Below are positions 15,879-22,255 of a DNA stretch of 23,785 nucleotides, piece by piece. The stretch's first letter is position 1; each line of letters opens with the position of its first letter. A program made the translations under genes and the position numbers. The notes beneath the pieces were generated by a model that saw only the letters and a list, made by a program, of their open reading frames with translations, searched no databases and was not told the DNA's origin. Source of the stretch: a virus; the IMG/VR virus record IMGVR_UViG_3300020468_000074, positions 1 to 23,785 of that record. One strand, 5' to 3'.

Positions 15879-16136
15879 ATGCAACCTACATTAGATCCTA
15901 AAGAAATAAAGGATATTGGTGATATATGGAAGAACATTACAGATCCCACCAAGACTCCTCCAGATGAGACACCTGTTACACCAGAACCATATGATCCTCC
16001 TGCAGGTGCTATCAGTAAAAGAGATGAACTAGAAGCAACAGGTAAGTTTTCTTCTAGTGAGATTGATAATATTCTAGCAGATGTAGAGGAACCTCCAACA
16101 CCAGAAGCACCTTCTGAAGATGGAACAGGAGTATGA
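15879..16136 (+). CDS. Acidic Pro/Thr/Glu-rich small protein
   Basis: The 85-residue protein starts MQPTLDPKEIKDIGDIW and is rich in Pro, Thr, Glu and Asp (TPPDETPVTPEPYDPP; EEPPTPEAPSEDG), with a short helix-like part around SKRDELEATGKFSSSEIDNI. It is probably mostly disordered. An in-frame GTG at 15843 lies on the terminator tail and late promoter and would put the start before the transcription start, so the ATG at 15879 is chosen. The end overlaps the endonuclease gene by 17 bases. Function unknown. Confidence 0.7.
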   Translation: MQPTLDPKEIKDIGDIWKNITDPTKTPPDETPVTPEPYDPPAGAISKRDELEATGKFSSSEIDNILADVEEPPTPEAPSEDGTGV

Positions 16137-16551
16137 AAATCCCTGGTACTACCAAGGTACAACTTTCACTTCTGACGATATTGGCGATTTCTTCGGTTAC
16201 ATCTACAGGATTACTAATCTTCAAAACGGTAGACAATATATCGGAAGAAAGTATTTCGTGCAGAAAAGAAAACCCAAAGGAGGAAAGCGAAGAGTCACCT
16301 CAGAGTCAGACTGGAAAAAGTATTACGGAAGTTCCCCCGAACTTAAAGATGATGTTAAACTATATGGAAAGGACTCCTTTAAAAGAGAAATCCTTAGTCT
16401 CCATAAAACTCTCGGAAAAGTAAATTATGAAGAGACTAAACAATTGTTTCTTCATAATGTTTTAACTGAGGCTCTTGACGACGGGACTCCTGCATATTAT
16501 AATAGCAATATTCTAGGTCGTTATATGAAGAAAGACTATGGAAACTTCTGA
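16120..16551 (+). CDS. GIY-YIG endonuclease
   Basis: The 143-residue protein carries a GIY-YIG domain: GYIYRITNLQNGRQYIGRKY (residues 26-45) holds the two signature motifs and the conserved Arg, and SDWKKYYGSSPELKDDVKLY then GKDSFKREIL form the next helices, with a Glu near EETKQLFLHNVLTE. No separate DNA-binding domain is present, like the free-standing T4 Seg type. It may be a homing or DNA-processing nuclease; genes of this type sit near nrdB in other cyanophages. Many C-ending codons (TAC, TTC, GAC, AAC) set it apart from its neighbours. It overlaps both adjacent genes. Confidence 0.85.
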   Translation: MEQEYENPWYYQGTTFTSDDIGDFFGYIYRITNLQNGRQYIGRKYFVQKRKPKGGKRRVTSESDWKKYYGSSPELKDDVKLYGKDSFKREILSLHKTLGKVNYEETKQLFLHNVLTEALDDGTPAYYNSNILGRYMKKDYGNF

Positions 16552-16750
16552 TGCTTTAGCAGGTAGTTTATATGCAACTCATACTCATGCTATAAAAAGA
16601 TTAAATCAATTAATTGAAGAGGGTAGAGATGCTGATGCTTGGGCTATGATTCATGAATATGAAGAATGGTTGGATTTGCACACAGATAAAGATCATGAAC
16701 ACGATATATACTCTTTAGAATACATCGGAGATGATAGTGAATACGATTAA
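16538..16750 (+). CDS. Small acidic protein of unknown function
   Basis: The 70-residue protein (METSDALAGSLYATHTHAIK, then RLNQLIEEGRDADAWAMIHE and YEEWLDLH) is a helical, acidic protein with many His, ending in an Asp/Glu tail. It overlaps the endonuclease end by 14 bases in another frame and the next small gene starts within its last codons. There is no signal peptide, Cys or membrane span. The His residues (H15, H17, H45, H53, H58, H60) might bind metal, but no defined motif is present. Confidence 0.7.
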   Translation: METSDALAGSLYATHTHAIKRLNQLIEEGRDADAWAMIHEYEEWLDLHTDKDHEHDIYSLEYIGDDSEYD

Positions 16751-16907
16751 AGAACAAGCAATAGGAATATTAAACAGAAGGTTTCCCAACTCAACTATTG
16801 AGAGTATAGATGAGTGTGCAAATGATTGGTCACGTAAACAAGTAACTACTATAGGCCTTGTAAATTTCTATAAAGCATACTATAATAGTAAATATACAAA
16901 CCATTAG
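16737..16907 (+). CDS. Small protein with GTG start, unknown function
   Basis: This 56-residue reading frame begins with GTG within the last codons of the previous gene and gives MNTIKEQAIGILNRRFPNST then IESIDECANDWSRKQV. The composition is protein-like, with alternating helix segments and a Trp and Cys, and it fills exactly the space between its neighbours, which is the pattern of this genome. It has no membrane segment. Because it is short and starts with GTG, the call is moderate. Confidence 0.55.
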   Translation: MNTIKEQAIGILNRRFPNSTIESIDECANDWSRKQVTTIGLVNFYKAYYNSKYTNH

Positions 16908-16916
16908 GTTATTCAA

Positions 16917-17168
16917 ATGCAAAAAATTGTAAATGTCATCGCGTTGTCGTCTGGTGTTGTATCTCTTGCCCTTATTGGGCTGGGTGTATTTACTTATGTA
17001 CAAAGAGATAAACTCGTTGATAATGTTAAGTCCAGAGTTATGGAAGCAGTTACTGACGCACTTCCAAGCGTAGTAGGTGGTTCTTTACCAGGTACTACTG
17101 GTCTTCCAACAGCACCTTCAGCACCAGATGCAGCAAATCCTCAATCACCTATACCATTAGGTTTTTAA
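16917..17168 (+). CDS. Small membrane-anchored protein
   Basis: The 83-residue protein has one N-terminal membrane helix (VNVIALSSGVVSLALIGLGV, residues 5-24), then YVQRDKLVDNVKSRVMEAVT and a Pro/Ala/Gly-rich tail. Proteins of this look occur in other T4-like cyanophages, but the function is unknown to me. The next gene also encodes a membrane protein, so they may work together at the host membrane. The upstream gap of nine bases has no classic ribosome site. Confidence 0.75.
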   Translation: MQKIVNVIALSSGVVSLALIGLGVFTYVQRDKLVDNVKSRVMEAVTDALPSVVGGSLPGTTGLPTAPSAPDAANPQSPIPLGF

Positions 17169-17201
17169 GAATACTATATAGGAGTAGTTATTTCTATCCC
17201 T

Positions 17202-17648
17202 ATGGCTGAAAAAGTCGAAGCAATAAAAGAAGAGAAAAAAGGCCCTCTTGGTAAGCTAAAGGAAGCAATCGTTCCTGATTCCGAAGAGCAAGCAGCCATC
17301 ATTAGTACACTTGTACGGCTGGGTGTTCTTGTTTGGTCGGGTGGAATATTGACATTAAATTACGTAGCTATACCAGGTGTGCCTCAACAAAAAATAGATC
17401 CAACTTTCATAGCCTCAGTTTTTACTGGAGTTTTGGCTAGCTTTGGAATTCAAACAGCAAGCAAGAAAGGTGATGGAACTATGAAGATGGATAAGGGTGG
17501 TGGAACTGGCCCTAACGGAAACATATCTAAAAAGGATATGGAAATGTTAATTGCGAAAGCAGCAGCAACTGCACCTACTCAAACCATTAGAATAGAACAA
17601 GCACCATTAAGTATTGCACCTGTAATACCCCCTAAAAAATCATCGTAA
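17202..17648 (+). CDS. Membrane protein with two predicted helices
   Basis: The 148-residue protein has a charged N-terminus (1-30), a first hydrophobic span (IISTLVRLGVLVWSGGILTL), a short loop with NYVAIPGVPQQKIDP, a second span (FIASVFTGVLASFGIQTA), and a Lys/Gly-rich then Ala/Pro-rich C-terminal tail. Both ends would face the same side. The two-helix hairpin and size could suit a holin, but no lysis gene such as an endolysin is adjacent, so I leave it unnamed. The stop overlaps the ATG of the next gene (TAATG). The 33-nt upstream gap contains AGGAG (17180-17184). Confidence 0.75.
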   Translation: MAEKVEAIKEEKKGPLGKLKEAIVPDSEEQAAIISTLVRLGVLVWSGGILTLNYVAIPGVPQQKIDPTFIASVFTGVLASFGIQTASKKGDGTMKMDKGGGTGPNGNISKKDMEMLIAKAAATAPTQTIRIEQAPLSIAPVIPPKKSS

Positions 17649-17776
17649 TGACTAAATTAAACGACGTAGTTAAAAGAGTAGAAGTATTAGAAAAAGATAC
17701 ATCAAAGGTTAATAAGATTCTTCCTAAAGTTTCTGTTGTCCTTTCAACAATCGCATTGATACTTGTATTCTTGTAA
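17648..17776 (+). CDS. Tiny coiled-coil/membrane protein
   Basis: This 42-residue frame gives MTKLNDVVKRVEVLEKDTSK followed by VNKILPKVSVVLSTIALILV. A short heptad-like helix (VVKRVEVLEKD) precedes a C-terminal membrane span. The TAATG overlap with the upstream membrane protein supports translation. The layout is a miniature of the 9801-10190 protein. A role with its neighbour in the membrane is possible, but no homology is visible. Confidence 0.6.
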   Translation: MTKLNDVVKRVEVLEKDTSKVNKILPKVSVVLSTIALILVFL

Positions 17777-17780
17777 TATA

Positions 17781-17806
17781 TAATATACACTTAGATAAAA
17801 ATAATG
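17781..17806 (+). repeat. 26-bp start-region element, copy 1
   Basis: The first 15 bases (TAATATACACTTAGA) are identical to the second copy at 17975-17989; the whole 26-base unit including the ATG at its end differs only in two positions. In both copies the ATG starts 9 bases after the end of the 15-mer. It lies just after the stop of the 42-residue gene and may be a promoter plus leader or a translation element; an overlapping TATAAT is at 17779-17784. Confidence 0.75.
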
Positions 17807-17977
17807 TTACCAATTTTATTAACAGTAACAACTACTATGTCAGAAATTAATCCCTCTGATGTAGAGTTTACTACTCAGGAAGCAACTTCCCAAATCGTGA
17901 TAGCAGATACTCCAGTGAATATGGATGGTATATGTGAGATGATTTCTTTCGATGAATACATTTGTTACGATAAATAA
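17804..17977 (+). CDS. Small acidic protein of unknown function
   Basis: The 57-residue product starts MLPILLTVTTTMSEINPSDV and ends with CEMISFDEYICYDK. The first 11 residues are hydrophobic; a second ATG at 17837 (MSEINPSDVEF) would remove them and is a plausible alternative start, but the ATG at 17804 is placed at the end of a repeated start-region element that has exactly the same spacing in the next gene. Two Cys occur near the C-terminus (residues 44 and 54). No family is recognised. Confidence 0.55.
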   Translation: MLPILLTVTTTMSEINPSDVEFTTQEATSQIVIADTPVNMDGICEMISFDEYICYDK

Positions 17978-18000
17978 TATACACTTAGAGAAAAACAATG
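17975..18000 (+). repeat. 26-bp start-region element, copy 2
   Basis: Second copy of the unit at 17781-17806. It begins on the TAA stop of the upstream gene and ends with the ATG of the next gene at 17998. The repeat spacing (194 bases) equals the length of one small gene plus its leader, as if a gene-plus-leader cassette had been duplicated or the leader is under selection. Confidence 0.75.
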
Positions 18001-18171
18001 TCTTGTAACGATCACGAAAAGATGAATCCTGTTGTACATGCTTTGTATCATGCAAAGGAATGGGATAAGAAAATGATAAAGAAATTCCAAGATAAATTTA
18101 ATTTAACTGATTATCAAATTAAATGTATTGCCTTTGCTAAAGGTTTTATAATTGGTGCGATTCTACTTTAA
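17998..18171 (+). CDS. Small protein with hydrophobic C-terminus
   Basis: The 57-residue protein (MSCNDHEKMNPVVHALYHAK, then EWDKKMIKKFQDKFNLTDY) is helical and basic, ending in AFAKGFIIGAILL, which may insert into or contact the membrane. The ATG lies at the end of the second repeated element, and the stop overlaps the ATG of the NifU-like gene (TAATG at 18169-18173), so the two are probably translated together. The function is unknown. Confidence 0.65.
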   Translation: MSCNDHEKMNPVVHALYHAKEWDKKMIKKFQDKFNLTDYQIKCIAFAKGFIIGAILL

Positions 18172-18407
18172 TGGAATTTAACGAAAGTAATGTAATAGAA
18201 TCACTTAAAGATATCTCTCCATACATCGAAGCTGATGGAGGGTATCTTGAGTTTGTCGAGATAGAAGAAGAAACAAATTTTGTTAAGATAAGACTTAGTG
18301 GTGCATGTGAGACATGTGCTATGAGTGCTATGACTTTAAAAATGGGCATAGAAAAAAAATTACTTCAAGACTTTCCTGATTGTAATGGAGTTGTACAGGT
18401 TCTCTAA
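18171..18407 (+). CDS. NifU C-terminal-domain-like Fe-S protein
   Basis: The 78-residue protein matches the C-terminal (Nfu) domain of NifU/NfuA: VIESLKDISPYIEADGGYLE, a beta strand, then VKIRLSGACETCAMSAMTLK and MGIEKKLLQDFPDCNGVVQV. The CxxC pair C46/C49 would bind a 4Fe-4S cluster between two subunits and deliver it to target proteins. The length is exactly that of a stand-alone Nfu domain, as in cyanobacterial NifU-like proteins. It follows a small gene by one-base overlap. As an auxiliary gene it could support Fe-S cluster repair of photosystem I or other host enzymes during infection; that role is inferred. Confidence 0.88.
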   Translation: MEFNESNVIESLKDISPYIEADGGYLEFVEIEEETNFVKIRLSGACETCAMSAMTLKMGIEKKLLQDFPDCNGVVQVL

Positions 18408-18453
18408 CACAGTCAGTAAGTCCACACACAAATGCGTAGAAATACTTATATGG

Positions 18454-18459
18454 TATAAT
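18454..18459 (+). promoter_or_regulatory. Candidate -10 element in the 18408-18492 gap
   Basis: The 85-base gap between the NifU-like gene and the next gene holds TATAAT (18454-18459) followed by AAATAATATC, which also resembles a TAAATA late core. No good -35 hexamer is visible about 17 bases upstream. It is a possible start of transcription for the small protein and plastocyanin genes. Confidence 0.35.
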
Positions 18460-18492
18460 AAATAATATCAATAGTACAGGATTGAAACAATC

Positions 18493-18672
18493 ATGCCCTT
18501 TACTCAAAACAAACATTATACTGTTGGTTATCACGATAATCAAAATCATAAAGTGGAAATTTGTGAGTACGCAATAGACGCATTCCAAGCAATACAAAAC
18601 GCACAAGAGGATGTTCCAGGTTTATCGGAGCACCCTCATTCTTGTGAGTACTGTATTCTGGAGGACTCATGA
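18493..18672 (+). CDS. Small protein with CxxC motif
   Basis: The 59-residue protein begins MPFTQNKHYTVGYHDNQNHK and ends HPHSCEYCILEDS. It contains C23 and a C-terminal CEYC with nearby His residues, which could bind metal or act in redox. It is similar in look to small hypothetical proteins in other cyanophages. The stop overlaps the ATG of the plastocyanin gene (ATGA), indicating coupled translation with a copper protein. The 85-base upstream gap holds a likely promoter. Function unknown. Confidence 0.7.
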   Translation: MPFTQNKHYTVGYHDNQNHKVEICEYAIDAFQAIQNAQEDVPGLSEHPHSCEYCILEDS

Positions 18673-19034
18673 AAATTTTTAAATTAAAATATCTACTACA
18701 AGCGTGGTGGTTATTTGTAATCATGATAGCAATTGCTGCTAGCCCTAAGATCGCATATGCAACATCCTCAGAAATCACCATGGGTTCTGGTGGGAACCTT
18801 ATCTTTAGTCCTAATGAACTTACTATATCCGTTGGTGATACGGTTAAGTTCGTTAACGGAGAACTACCCCCTCACAATATGGTAGTAAAAGATCATCCCG
18901 AACTTTCGCATACAGACTTGTCTTTTCTGGGTGGGGAAAGCTTCGAGGTTACTTTCCCCGAATCTGGAGACTATGAATTCCAGTGTGATCCTCATGCAGG
19001 AGCAGGTATGACTGGAATAATTCACGTTTACTAA
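18669..19034 (+). CDS. petE: Plastocyanin
   Basis: Plastocyanin carries electrons from cytochrome b6f to photosystem I in the thylakoid lumen. The 121-residue precursor has a signal peptide (KLKYLLQAWWLFVIMIAIAA, ending AYA before T32) and a mature cupredoxin of about 90 residues, slightly short for the family. The copper ligands are all seen: H69 in PPHNM, and C106, H109 and M114 in CDPHAGAGM. It is a recognised cyanophage auxiliary photosynthesis gene, likely to keep electron flow going during infection. Neighbours (CxxC protein, NifU-like protein) also concern redox or metal sites. Confidence 0.93.
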   Translation: MKIFKLKYLLQAWWLFVIMIAIAASPKIAYATSSEITMGSGGNLIFSPNELTISVGDTVKFVNGELPPHNMVVKDHPELSHTDLSFLGGESFEVTFPESGDYEFQCDPHAGAGMTGIIHVY

Positions 19035-19094
19035 CAGAACAAGAAGAACACTTGTACTAGATTCATACATAATACTAATACTACACATTAGTTT

Positions 19095-19394
19095 ATGTTA
19101 TCTACCCAATATCGTCTTCGGTTAGAAGGCATCTGCAAAGACATTGCATCAGGAACAGAAGTAAGTATAGATGATATGATATGGGCACAAAAATTATCAA
19201 AAGCAAACACCTCAGCAAGAGGAATGTTAAACAAGGCTCGTCGGATGAGTACAGATCCAGACGAGTCTTTTCTTAATGGCCTGAACATTGGAGACCCCGA
19301 CTCAGGCAACCATAGAAGGGGTTTTGGATGTCCAGAAGATGTAGTCGATTGGTTTCATCAAGAGAGACCTGATGACTGGAGACAAAGGGATTGA
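19095..19394 (+). CDS. Conserved-looking 99-residue protein of unknown function
   Basis: The protein starts MLSTQYRLRLEGICKDIASG and holds IDDMIWAQKLSKANTSARGM, a helical region, then GFGCPEDVVDWFHQERPDDW near the C-terminus. It resembles a hypothetical protein that I have seen in T4-like cyanophages. No membrane helix. The 60-base upstream gap contains TTGTAC (19052-19057) and TAATAC (19076-19081) 18 bases apart, a weak host-like promoter. Its stop overlaps the TTG start of the next small gene. Confidence 0.75.
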   Translation: MLSTQYRLRLEGICKDIASGTEVSIDDMIWAQKLSKANTSARGMLNKARRMSTDPDESFLNGLNIGDPDSGNHRRGFGCPEDVVDWFHQERPDDWRQRD

Positions 19395-19501
19395 ATGAAG
19401 TAGTCTGGTCAATAAATATAATGTGTGCTATACTATTAATATGTGTAGGCATAGTAATTTATTGGATCTTTATGTATGATACGTGGTATCCTAACGACTA
19501 G
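19391..19501 (+). CDS. Tiny single-span membrane protein with TTG start
   Basis: A 36-residue frame starting with TTG (TTGA overlap with the previous stop) gives MNEVVWSINIMCAILLICVG then IVIYWIFMYDTWYPND. It has one membrane helix (residues 8-27). The preceding AAGGG provides a ribosome site. Alternatively, translation begins at the internal ATG at 19421. It overlaps the lipoprotein gene by 26 bases in another frame. Short and with a rare start, so moderate confidence. Confidence 0.5.
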   Translation: MNEVVWSINIMCAILLICVGIVIYWIFMYDTWYPND

Positions 19502-19748
19502 ATGGTTAATACTACCAATAATAATAACAGCGTGTGGTACTGCTCCAGTTACCCCACCAGCTGGTGCGTTGGAAGTTGAAGAAGAACTAATGCTGAAGAT
19601 AATAAATTACGCAGAAGGATATAGAGCAACAAAAATAAATCTTGATATTGATTCCATGATAAATAGTGCACTAATGGAGTTTGAAAATGGGAGCAATGAT
19701 ACCCCCAAGTCAGAAGAGTTGTTACAACTTTCGAGTAACGAAGATTAA
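19476..19748 (+). CDS. Putative lipoprotein
   Basis: The 90-residue protein has an N-terminal lipoprotein signal: basic start (MIRGILTTRW), hydrophobic core (LILPIII) and lipobox ITAC with Cys20 as lipid-modified residue. It continues with GTAPVTPPAGALEVEEELML, a Pro-rich linker then a helix, and an acidic tail. Such small phage lipoproteins with a Pro-rich start can be outer-membrane spanin subunits, but the overlapping upstream protein (36 residues) is too short for a classic inner-membrane spanin, so the role stays open. The ATG at 19476 is used. It overlaps the nuclease gene at the 3' end. Confidence 0.7.
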   Translation: MIRGILTTRWLILPIIITACGTAPVTPPAGALEVEEELMLKIINYAEGYRATKINLDIDSMINSALMEFENGSNDTPKSEELLQLSSNED

Positions 19749-20151
19749 CAAAGTAGTTGACGGTGACACAATTGATGTTACAATAGACCTTGGATTTGAT
19801 TTATACAAAAAAGAAAGGGTTCGCGTAGCTGGGATTGATACTCCTGAGAAACGTACCCGTGACTTAGAGGAGAAAGCACTTGGAATCGACGCAACAAACT
19901 GGCTCAAAGCGAAACTGGCTGAAGCCATTACTGGTGACGACGAGCTTACTATTAGGACTGAACTTAGTGGTGGCATCGGCAAATATGGTCGTCTACTGGG
20001 GTGGTTATATATCGGGGATGGCGACGTGTCACTTAATGAAGAAATGATCAAGCTAGGATATGCATGGGAATATGATGGTGGAACGAAGCAAAAGAACTTT
20101 GAGGAACTACGAGAGATTCGTAGATCATTCGGTTCATTAAATGCTGGCTAA
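19687..20151 (+). CDS. Staphylococcal-nuclease-like (thermonuclease family) protein
   Basis: The 154-residue protein has an OB-fold nuclease domain: VVDGDTIDVTIDLGFD (D25), RVRVAGIDTPE (R46, D51, E54) and GKYGRLLGWLYI (R102), matching the calcium-binding Asp and the catalytic Arg-Glu-Arg of micrococcal nuclease. It has no signal peptide, so it probably acts inside the cell, for instance in host DNA or RNA breakdown; cyanophages often carry such a gene. The ATG at 19687 is chosen because GGAG lies seven bases upstream; ATG at 19696 and TTG at 19681 are in frame too. It overlaps the lipoprotein gene. Confidence 0.88.
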   Translation: MGAMIPPSQKSCYNFRVTKINKVVDGDTIDVTIDLGFDLYKKERVRVAGIDTPEKRTRDLEEKALGIDATNWLKAKLAEAITGDDELTIRTELSGGIGKYGRLLGWLYIGDGDVSLNEEMIKLGYAWEYDGGTKQKNFEELREIRRSFGSLNAG

Positions 20152-20590
20152 ACTTAAGAAGGCATATGTAAATTTCACATTGACTTTTGCAATGCCTTTA
20201 CTTATATTAAATGGTATAACTGGTCATTATTCTACATGGTGGGATAAAAAGATGGATGATACTGATACTTTAGTTGCTTGTAGAAACTTAGCAGACAAAG
20301 GTTTAGGAACCAGAGAGGAATGTCAGGAAGAGTTTGATGATCGTTATCATAATTTTATAGCAGAAGATATAATTGAAAAGGAACTTTGGGATCCTTTCTA
20401 TAATCATATAAGTATGAACTATGTCCAACCTATACATGGATGGTACTATCGTAGAACAGGAAGTCTTTATAACTTCTATAGGTGTCGTGAGTATTTGCCA
20501 GACTTTGAGATGGTAGGAGAATGTATGAAAATTATTGATGAGGCAGACTGTATGGGTGGTATTGATGAGTGTGATTCTACTTCTTCTTAA
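20141..20590 (+). CDS. Unknown protein with N-terminal hydrophobic segment
   Basis: The 149-residue protein begins MLAKLKKAYVNFTLTFAMPL with one hydrophobic segment (13-25) that may be a membrane anchor or signal, followed by a soluble region with Cys residues (C47, C61, C114, C127, C137, C144) and aromatic-rich ISMNYVQPIHGWYYRRTGSL. The even number of Cys suggests disulphides if the C-terminal part is periplasmic or lumenal. It overlaps the nuclease end by 11 bases and, in the convergent direction, the minus-strand operon's last gene by 14 bases. No family recognised. Confidence 0.7.
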   Translation: MLAKLKKAYVNFTLTFAMPLLILNGITGHYSTWWDKKMDDTDTLVACRNLADKGLGTREECQEEFDDRYHNFIAEDIIEKELWDPFYNHISMNYVQPIHGWYYRRTGSLYNFYRCREYLPDFEMVGECMKIIDEADCMGGIDECDSTSS

Positions 20591-21347
20591 GTGGTGGTAG
20601 ACCTTTTTTCTCACGATACTTATTTGCTGCTATCTCACTACGACTTAACTTAGGAGGGTGTTTTCCTAACTTCTTTTTTATAGACGCAGTGAGTTTTTTA
20701 ATGACTGGTTTTATTAATCTTAATAATAATGGTGTTGCAGCAGCACCTGCTGTGGCCAATACTGCAATCGCTACGGTTGTAGTTGACTGATTTATAGAGG
20801 GTAGAAATTTTTCAGCAGGGGTTGTAGGTTCGTACAATGTTATACAGACCTTACCATCTTTACTCAGTTCATGACCAATAACTTTCTCATCACCTGCTTG
20901 TGTTAAGTCGCCAAGTCTTAAGTTATTGGGGCCAGGACATGCTACTTCTGGAACTACATCACCAGTGTCTGGTACTTCTGGTGGGCCAGGTGGTGGTGCA
21001 ACATCTGGTGGTGGAGTTTCTGTTGTAATTAATAATTGTTCTGGTTCATAATTGATTGCATCATATGTTGGATATTGGCCATTAGGGCAGGCTGTTTGTG
21101 CACCTTTAGGGTCATCATTTACAAGGTTCTTATCAAAAGGTAATCTAGTTACTTTGTTTTGATCATCAGGATGAAACTCTACACAACCTGGTAATTCTAC
21201 AATAGGGAAACCAAGTTGTAATGTAACTGGAGGATGTATGTTATACATCATTTGACCGTTATATAATGTTGGGCCATAGATACCAATATCCCATATGGGT
21301 CTGGTAAATATTTGAGGTGATTGTATATTAATTTGCGGTATGCTCAT
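20577..21347 (-). CDS. Exported or membrane-anchored protein with C-terminal helix
   Basis: The 256-residue minus-strand protein starts MSIPQINIQSPQIFTRPIWD, has no signal peptide, a Pro-rich linker (TPPPDVAPPPGPPEVPDTG, 111-129), Cys at 55, 87, 137 and 168, then one membrane helix (TTVAIAVLATAGAAATPLLL, 190-209) and a very basic tail (ASIKKKLGKHPPKLSRSEIA, ending LPPLKKK). The start overlaps the previous gene by four bases (ATGA). Being last in an operon of signal-peptide proteins, it may anchor or assemble them at the membrane. Function unknown. Confidence 0.7.
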   Translation of the reverse strand: MSIPQINIQSPQIFTRPIWDIGIYGPTLYNGQMMYNIHPPVTLQLGFPIVELPGCVEFHPDDQNKVTRLPFDKNLVNDDPKGAQTACPNGQYPTYDAINYEPEQLLITTETPPPDVAPPPGPPEVPDTGDVVPEVACPGPNNLRLGDLTQAGDEKVIGHELSKDGKVCITLYEPTTPAEKFLPSINQSTTTVAIAVLATAGAAATPLLLRLIKPVIKKLTASIKKKLGKHPPKLSRSEIAANKYREKKGLPPLKKK

Positions 21348-22255
21348 TCTGGTGCGTTACCAATACTTATTGGTTTTAATATAGATGCATCATATGATAC
21401 TTCTTTTGGTTCTTCAATTTTAACTTTATAATCAAGTGGTGTAATACCATGTTGATGTGGTGCTACAACACCAGGTTTATTTACAAGAATAACATCTGCA
21501 CATACAGAGGCATAGGGGCTTTTGGGGTGGAACATTATACCAGCCTTCATTAGTTCACCACAGTTTTTTAAACGAGCTATCTCAAAGTCTAATCTTTTAT
21601 TTGCAGTTGCTTGAGTCATCAATGCAATATTAGCAGCTGCAGCATTCTTACACAGTTCTTGTAGTTTCTGATCTATAGGTCTTGACCAAGTTGCTGAGAA
21701 TCCTACAGAGAGATTATAACCATCTGTCTGTCCAGTTCTTGTAGGAATATAATAAAGGATTTGGCCAGGGTTATCGGGTATATTATCGTTATCATTATCT
21801 GCGTTGTTGTATACTGGATCTTGGAAGGTTCGTTCGAACGGCCGTTTGAAACTTCCCGTTCCATTGACGTATGGGGTAAGGTTCATGGTAGGCCCTTGAC
21901 ATGCAATACCAGCACCATATTGATTAGTTATATATGGGCCCTGTAATACCTGTATAGCTTGATTGGTTACTGAGCCAGAGGAATTTGCTATTGGATTTGC
22001 AGTAGCAGAAACCCCTCCCACGTCAGTCGCATAGGAAGGGGTACATGTAAGTGCACTTAAAAGTAATAGAGCAAGTTTTTTGGCTACTGGCTGAATGTTG
22101 ATTGTGTGTTTGTGACGCTTTCTATTGTTGTGGTTCTCTGTATTATTGTTTGCGTCGAAAGGCCAGGCCCCATGTAACTTTCGCTGTATTGAAAGGAACC
22201 TGCTGGATTCACGATTGAAAAGTTTGGTTTGTTGGTTAGATCCATTCCAGTCCAT
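21344..22255 (-). CDS. Secreted protein; true start uncertain
   Basis: The only standard start is ATG at 22255, giving 303 residues, but residues 1-53 then read as an Asn/Arg/His-rich stretch in a region already used by the upstream gene in another frame. A normal signal peptide, VAKKLALLLLSALTCTPSYA, begins at residue 57. I suspect initiation near 22096 (an ATT codon), leaving 250 residues and a 13-base overlap with the previous gene. The mature part has ANSSGSVTNQAIQVLQGPYI, then TANKRLDFEIARLKNCGELM and HPKSPYASVCADVILV, like a conserved cyanophage protein I recall. Probably periplasmic, outer-surface or virion-associated. Confidence 0.75.
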   Translation of the reverse strand: MDWNGSNQQTKLFNRESSRFLSIQRKLHGAWPFDANNNTENHNNRKRHKHTINIQPVAKKLALLLLSALTCTPSYATDVGGVSATANPIANSSGSVTNQAIQVLQGPYITNQYGAGIACQGPTMNLTPYVNGTGSFKRPFERTFQDPVYNNADNDNDNIPDNPGQILYYIPTRTGQTDGYNLSVGFSATWSRPIDQKLQELCKNAAAANIALMTQATANKRLDFEIARLKNCGELMKAGIMFHPKSPYASVCADVILVNKPGVVAPHQHGITPLDYKVKIEEPKEVSYDASILKPISIGNAPE

